32,673 bases of DNA, from positions 1 through 32,673 of the forward strand of contig JAFYVL010000051.1 of the NCBI GenBank assembly GCA_017549125.1. Direction: 5' to 3'. Made by a program: the position numbers and the translations under genes. The notes below the pieces were generated by a model. The model was not told where the DNA came from, ran no database searches, and saw nothing but the letters and a program-made list of their open reading frames with translations. Within the stretch, counting starts at the first letter, position 1. Every line of letters begins with the position of its first letter. Positions 29,744 to 32,673 of the stretch are shown here, piece by piece. Source of the DNA: Oscillospiraceae bacterium. Its GTDB lineage: Bacteria > Bacillota > Clostridia > Oscillospirales > Oscillospiraceae.

Positions 29744-30478
29744 ATGATGACGGTAGCGCAAGTGAGTAAGCGCACCGGTGTCAGTGTGCGGACGCTGCAC
29801 CATTACGATCAGATCGGCCTGCTGAAACCCACCGAGGTAACCGAGGCCGGCTATCGGCTGTATGACGACAGGGCTTTGGACAAGCTTTATATGATCCTGG
29901 TGTATCGGGAGCTGGGCTTGTCCCTGAATGAGATCAGCAGCATTTTGGACGCACCGGACTATGACCGAAACCGGGTTTTAGAGCACCAAATCCAGCTGAT
30001 GCAGGAACGCGTAGAAAAACTGCAAAACCGAATCAGTTTTGCAAGAGGAATGTTAATGTTAGGAGTGAAATATATGGATTTTGAAGGCTTTGACCCCAAG
30101 AAAATTGATGAATACAGCCAGCAGGCCAAGGTGCTTTACGGCAAGACAGATGCCTACAAAGAATTTGAGCAGAAGCAAAAAGGCCGCACCAAGGAACAGG
30201 AAAAGGACCTGAACGCACAGGTGATGGACTTCTTTGTGCGGCTTGGCAAAATGCGCCCCTGCGCACCGGACAGCGAAGCGGCCCAAAATTGGGCGAAGGA
30301 GCTGCAAGCGTTCTTTACGGAGCATTTTTACACCTGCACGCCCCAGATTCTGGGGAGCTTGGCAGAAAGCTACGCCGGCGGTGGCAGTATGACGGAAAAC
30401 ATCGACAAAGTCGGCGGCGAGGGCACAGGTGCCTTCGCCAAGCAGGTCATTGACATTTACACCCAAAACCTGCTATGA
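29744..30478 (+). CDS. MerR-family regulator with TipAS-like domain
   Basis: A 244-residue protein: winged HTH at residues 1-70 (VAQVSKRTGVSVRTLHHYDQIGLLKPTE), a dimerising coiled coil about 75-108, and a C-terminal all-helical TipAS-like domain (residues 115-244, with MDFFVRLGKMRPCAPDSEAAQNWAKELQAFF and the AYAGGGSM-like SYAGGGSMTENIDKVGG). TipA proteins trap thiopeptide or other drugs and activate multidrug genes and their own promoter. AGGAGG at 29731-29736 favours ATG 29744 (MMTVAQV). Its stop overlaps the next gene (ATGA), and a spacer-located dyad at its own promoter supports autoregulation. Confidence 0.9.
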   Translation: MMTVAQVSKRTGVSVRTLHHYDQIGLLKPTEVTEAGYRLYDDRALDKLYMILVYRELGLSLNEISSILDAPDYDRNRVLEHQIQLMQERVEKLQNRISFARGMLMLGVKYMDFEGFDPKKIDEYSQQAKVLYGKTDAYKEFEQKQKGRTKEQEKDLNAQVMDFFVRLGKMRPCAPDSEAAQNWAKELQAFFTEHFYTCTPQILGSLAESYAGGGSMTENIDKVGGEGTGAFAKQVIDIYTQNLL

Positions 30479-30690
30479 AAGACAAGTGGATTCTGTTCGC
30501 CGTTGCCCTCGTCTTAATCGCGATCAACCTGCTGAATGCGGATTTTTCTGCCTATAAGCAGCTATCTGCCGGCGATCTTTTTCCGGTGATCGTGATCGCA
30601 CTGGTGAGCTTTCTGATAAAGACCGGCGTTCTCTCCGCTGCGGTGATCGGTATTAAAAAGCTGTGGGAATGGCTTCGGAAGAAGCGATAA
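30475..30690 (+). CDS. Small two-TM membrane protein (71 aa)
   Basis: Two hydrophobic segments (about residues 5-21 and 34-60), with a basic C-terminus KKLWEWLRKKR. It overlaps the TipA-like regulator by 4 bp (ATGA), so translation is coupled and its level likely follows the regulator's ligand. Not recognised as a known family; the coupling makes a stress- or drug-response role plausible but unproven. Confidence 0.72.
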   Translation: MKDKWILFAVALVLIAINLLNADFSAYKQLSAGDLFPVIVIALVSFLIKTGVLSAAVIGIKKLWEWLRKKR

Positions 30691-30695
30691 AATTT

Positions 30696-30731
30696 GCCGC
30701 TGAGGAACCGAAATTCCTCAGCGGCGGTTTT
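30696..30731. terminator. Bidirectional terminator, copy 1 of a duplicated hairpin
   Basis: 12-bp stem GCCGCTGAGGAA / TTCCTCAGCGGC (30696-30707 with 30714-30725), then GGTTTTTT. Nearly identical to the hairpin at 32310-32340. Confidence 0.88.
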
Positions 30732-30899
30732 TTAGTCGTCGTCTTCGTCATCAAAAAGACGTCGTTCTTCCTCTTCTTCCTCACGGCGATATTCGCTGTC
30801 ATCCCAATTGTAGACATACTCGCCCCGGTCGATACTGTAACCATCTTTGTCTATGTATTCATACTCACCGGAATCGTAATTTAAGCACCACTTTGTCAT
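30732..30899 (-). CDS. Very acidic small protein (55 aa) downstream of the RNase III gene
   Basis: Starts MTKWCLNYDSGEYEYIDKDG, has repeated Asp/Glu-Tyr units (EYEYIDKDG, GEYVYNWDDSEY), then a REEEEEERR stretch and the tail LFDDEDDD. More than a third of the residues are Asp or Glu. The ATG at 30899 is preceded by GAGGAGGTG at 6 nt, a very strong site. It begins 12 nt after the RNase III stop, so the two are almost certainly one operon. Such acidic peptides can mimic nucleic acid or bind basic domains, so inhibition of the dsRNA-binding enzyme upstream is an attractive but untested idea. No family was recognised. Confidence 0.75.
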   Translation of the reverse strand: MTKWCLNYDSGEYEYIDKDGYSIDRGEYVYNWDDSEYRREEEEEERRLFDDEDDD

Positions 30900-30911
30900 A
30901 TGCGCACCTCC

Positions 30912-32033
30912 TCAATCCTTGAGGACAAACTGCAGCATTTTGAATGCGGCAGATTTCTTGGCGTCTTTTTTTGAGGACGATTTTGCCGAGAAAGATTTGC
31001 TTTCTTCTGCAATGTGACAAACGCTTTTCCAGATGGGATTTCCATCCTTATCATAGGTTTGCTCAAATTCATAGGTAGGGATGGAAAAGTAACCACGCCG
31101 AGCCAGAATCTCCAATTGATTAATGGCGTCATCCTTGTTTGGATATTCAATTTCGTCCCGGATAGAAAGCCAGAGTCCCTGTTTACAGAGGTAGTCGTAA
31201 GCGAGCTTGCAAACATTATTTCTTGCCTCGGCTTGTGTCTGTCCAAAGCCCCGAAAAATAGGTAGATCATCAGATAACTTTAAAAGACAGTGCCATTTTG
31301 TTTTGTGGATCTCCCGATCGTCAAGGCTTTTTGGCTGCTGGGAAATACCGTCAAATTGTGTGTACCAAGTGATTTGGTAGTCTCTTTCATCGAAATGGTA
31401 TAACGGGATGTCGCCCATTTTGTTATACGACCACTCTTGGACCATTGTGGGGTAGTCTTCTGCATCGCCATCGGCAAGAACGCTCTTTGGGGACAACATG
31501 ATCTCTACGGCATTTTGCAGCTTTTCTATATTCCAGTTGCAGTCAATTGCAATCGCACCGAGAATTGCTTCAAACAGATCCTCCTTGACGGAATTCTCTT
31601 GTCCGATGTTTTGCCGAATGTCACCGCTGCCCATCAGCAGGCAGTAGCCGATACCCAGTTCGTCGATACGATTGGCTAGCGTCTTTTTCTGTACCAAAAG
31701 TTTTTTGATTTCGGTAAGCTCCGCTTCTGAATAGTCCGATACCAGCACATTTTCGTCAGGGAAAGTCTTTTGCTCCGTCATATAAGCCCAGGTGTTTTTT
31801 AGTTTGGGGTCGTGCTTTTTGTAGAGTCCTACTGCATTGCTGTTCTGAGAGATCAAGAGCTTTACTACAAAGAGGTCAAGAACTTTATCACCGATAAATT
31901 CTAGCACCTCGTTGTTTTCACCGCCGTTTTCCTCCGAATAGGAGCGCCTCGTAAATGCCTGCTGCAACAAATCCAAATTGTTAAATGTGTAGCCGATTTG
32001 ATCTTGGATAAATTGCAAATCTGATTGTTCCAT
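30912..32033 (-). CDS. Accessory RNase III with two predicted dsRNA-binding domains
   Basis: A 373-residue protein. The RNase III domain spans about 1-180: the signature NNEVLEFIGDKVLDLF holds E45 and D49, and KEDLFEAILGA holds D152 and E155, so all key catalytic acids are present. Two dsRBD-like regions follow: about 193-285 (ending GQTQAEARNNVCKLAYDYL) and 303-373 (ending SSKKDAKKSAAFKMLQFVL), each with the alpha-beta-beta-beta-alpha pattern and the Lys-rich final helix in the second. Bacterial housekeeping RNase III has one dsRBD and ~230 residues, so this is longer and probably accessory. AAAGGAG precedes ATG 32033 but lies in a hairpin. It is transcribed from 32274 with a ~210-nt leader and heads an operon with the acidic 55-aa protein. 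Confidence 0.85.
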   Translation of the reverse strand: MEQSDLQFIQDQIGYTFNNLDLLQQAFTRRSYSEENGGENNEVLEFIGDKVLDLFVVKLLISQNSNAVGLYKKHDPKLKNTWAYMTEQKTFPDENVLVSDYSEAELTEIKKLLVQKKTLANRIDELGIGYCLLMGSGDIRQNIGQENSVKEDLFEAILGAIAIDCNWNIEKLQNAVEIMLSPKSVLADGDAEDYPTMVQEWSYNKMGDIPLYHFDERDYQITWYTQFDGISQQPKSLDDREIHKTKWHCLLKLSDDLPIFRGFGQTQAEARNNVCKLAYDYLCKQGLWLSIRDEIEYPNKDDAINQLEILARRGYFSIPTYEFEQTYDKDGNPIWKSVCHIAEESKSFSAKSSSKKDAKKSAAFKMLQFVLKD

Positions 32034-32243
32034 AATAAAAAACTCCTTTTAGTAAAATAGCTCACTAAAAGGCATAATAATATCCGACAAAAAACACTAC
32101 CCCTGTGCACCGGGATAGGAAATGTCGGACAAAGTAGATTAAATTCAGTTCTTTGTTTTAGGGCGTTTACAAATGTTCACTTGCATAAACAAAAATAAAC
32201 GCACGAAAACAATGCCGCAAATTTAAAATATTATGCCCTTAGC
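32034..32243 (-). other. Structured 5' leader of the accessory RNase III gene
   Basis: From the promoter the leader would be about 210 nt. On the minus strand it can form CCTTTTAGT/ACTAAAAGG (32045-32053 with 32064-32072, containing the ribosome binding site), TCCGACA/TGTCGGA (32083-32089 with 32123-32129), and GCGTTTA/TAAACGC (32163-32169 with 32196-32202). No ORF is seen in 32034-32350. Autoregulation by RNase III cleavage of its own leader is known in other bacteria. Confidence 0.6.
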
Positions 32244-32249
32244 AACAAT

Positions 32250-32279
32250 ACTATATTACATTTTTAAGGAGAAAGTCAA
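32250..32279 (-). promoter_or_regulatory. Promoter of the accessory RNase III operon
   Basis: On the minus strand TTGACT (32274-32279), 18 bp, TATAGT (32250-32255). Confidence 0.75.
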
Positions 32280-32309
32280 TAGAAAATACTATAAGGTATG
32301 AAAAAAGTT

Positions 32310-32340
32310 GCCGCTGAGGAACCGAGAATTCCTCAGCGGC
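32310..32340. terminator. Terminator, copy 2 of the duplicated hairpin
   Basis: Stem GCCGCTGAGGAA / TTCCTCAGCGGC (32310-32321 with 32329-32340). On the minus strand it follows the last gene and ends in AACTTTTTT; it shares stem and most of the loop with the hairpin at 30696. Confidence 0.85.
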
Positions 32341-32350
32341 GGTTTTACGT

Positions 32351-32673
32351 TTATCGGACTACGGAAGAATGGCTATAGATGTAGAATTCCTCCTGGCTCG
32401 GCATCCATTTCTTTTCCTTGGGTGGGAATGTAGCGTCGAAGGCTTCCACAGCAGCGGTGTCCTCGCAGCAATCAGCGGCGGTACTGGGAATGTACATCCA
32501 CTTTCTACCGTCCAGGGCACCGGGGACAAGCTCGCAGACAAGAAGCGCTGTGGGGAAGTTGCCGTCCACCACAAAGCTGACATTCTTCTTTTTGCAGCTG
32601 ACAAAGCCACGGCTGACATAGTTACCCGGATTGCCGAAATTGATGTTCACGTCATAACCCATCTTGCGAGCAA
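32351..32673 (-). CDS. Unrecognised protein, N-terminus beyond the window
   Basis: The frame is open to the window edge (ARKMGYDVNINFGN...), and the only in-window ATG (32662) has no ribosome binding site, so this is the C-terminal part of a longer gene. The visible 107 residues include a basic turn CKKKNVSFVVDGN and a pair of Cys in AADCCEDTAAVEAF, and end IYSHSSVVR. Family not recognised. A terminator follows. Confidence 0.55.
   Translation of the reverse strand, partial: ARKMGYDVNINFGNPGNYVSRGFVSCKKKNVSFVVDGNFPTALLVCELVPGALDGRKWMYIPSTAADCCEDTAAVEAFDATFPPKEKKWMPSQEEFYIYSHSSVVR

Noticed and set aside
30663-30884. Plus-strand 73-codon frame with hydrophobic residues overlapping the acidic-protein gene
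   Set aside because: It crosses the terminator hairpin, has no ribosome binding site and is the antisense of the acidic protein gene.

Overview
The window looks like chromosome of a low-to-medium GC Firmicute, most likely a gut Oscillospiraceae/Ruminococcaceae relative of Faecalibacterium. This is inferred from AGGAGG-type ribosome binding sites, sigma-A promoters with 17-bp spacers, a glgC-glgD-glgA operon, FMN and tandem glycine riboswitches, a DUF4830 lipoprotein-like gene, and many short palindromic intergenic repeats. No tRNA, rRNA or CRISPR array was seen.

Region 1 (1-5430) is a nucleoside salvage operon: thymidine kinase, deoxyribose-phosphate aldolase, purine nucleoside phosphorylase, a four-helix-bundle protein, phosphopentomutase, a REP-associated tyrosine transposase (RAYT) and cytidine deaminase. 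Two direct copies of a modular hairpin element bracket the four-helix-bundle to cdd part. The RAYT lies among seven REP sequences, four of them paired into two REPINs. Region 2 (5430-9900) holds a small cysteine-rich protein gene and the glycogen operon on the minus strand. Region 3 (9900-13650) has the riboflavin transporter gene ribU behind an FMN riboswitch, a DUF4830 gene, an rsuA-type pseudouridine synthase broken by one in-frame TGA, and a PucR/CdaR-type regulator. Region 4 (13650-18300) is the cell-wall/division cluster ftsE-ftsX-M23 hydrolase, a MITE-like repeat and an S41 peptidase. Region 5 (18300-24020) is mostly minus-strand housekeeping: an AGCS symporter behind a tandem glycine riboswitch, a PfkB kinase, a peptide deformylase, a small DUF6774-like gene and an NCS2 uracil permease. 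Scraps of a macro-domain gene, a cell-wall amidase and a holin-like gene lie between them.

Region 6 (24100-32673) is an AT-richer accessory island. It starts with the truncated C-terminus of a Fic-family gene. It then carries a single-pass membrane protein of unknown function and two consecutive, dissimilar reverse transcriptases whose pairing fits the DRT3 antiphage system (Drt3a/Drt3b). A 189-nt strongly structured gap between the two RTs is the best ncRNA candidate. Beyond them are a divergent XRE/SLOG pair with two inverted repeats in its control region, a TipA-like MerR regulator with a small membrane protein, and an unusual RNase III with two predicted dsRNA-binding domains. The RNase III gene has a long structured leader and is followed by a very acidic 55-residue protein. 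The window ends inside an unrecognised gene.

The strongest candidates for something new are the RT pair with its structured gap and upstream membrane protein, and the accessory RNase III locus. All functional statements come from motif reading and memory of the families; no database search was run.
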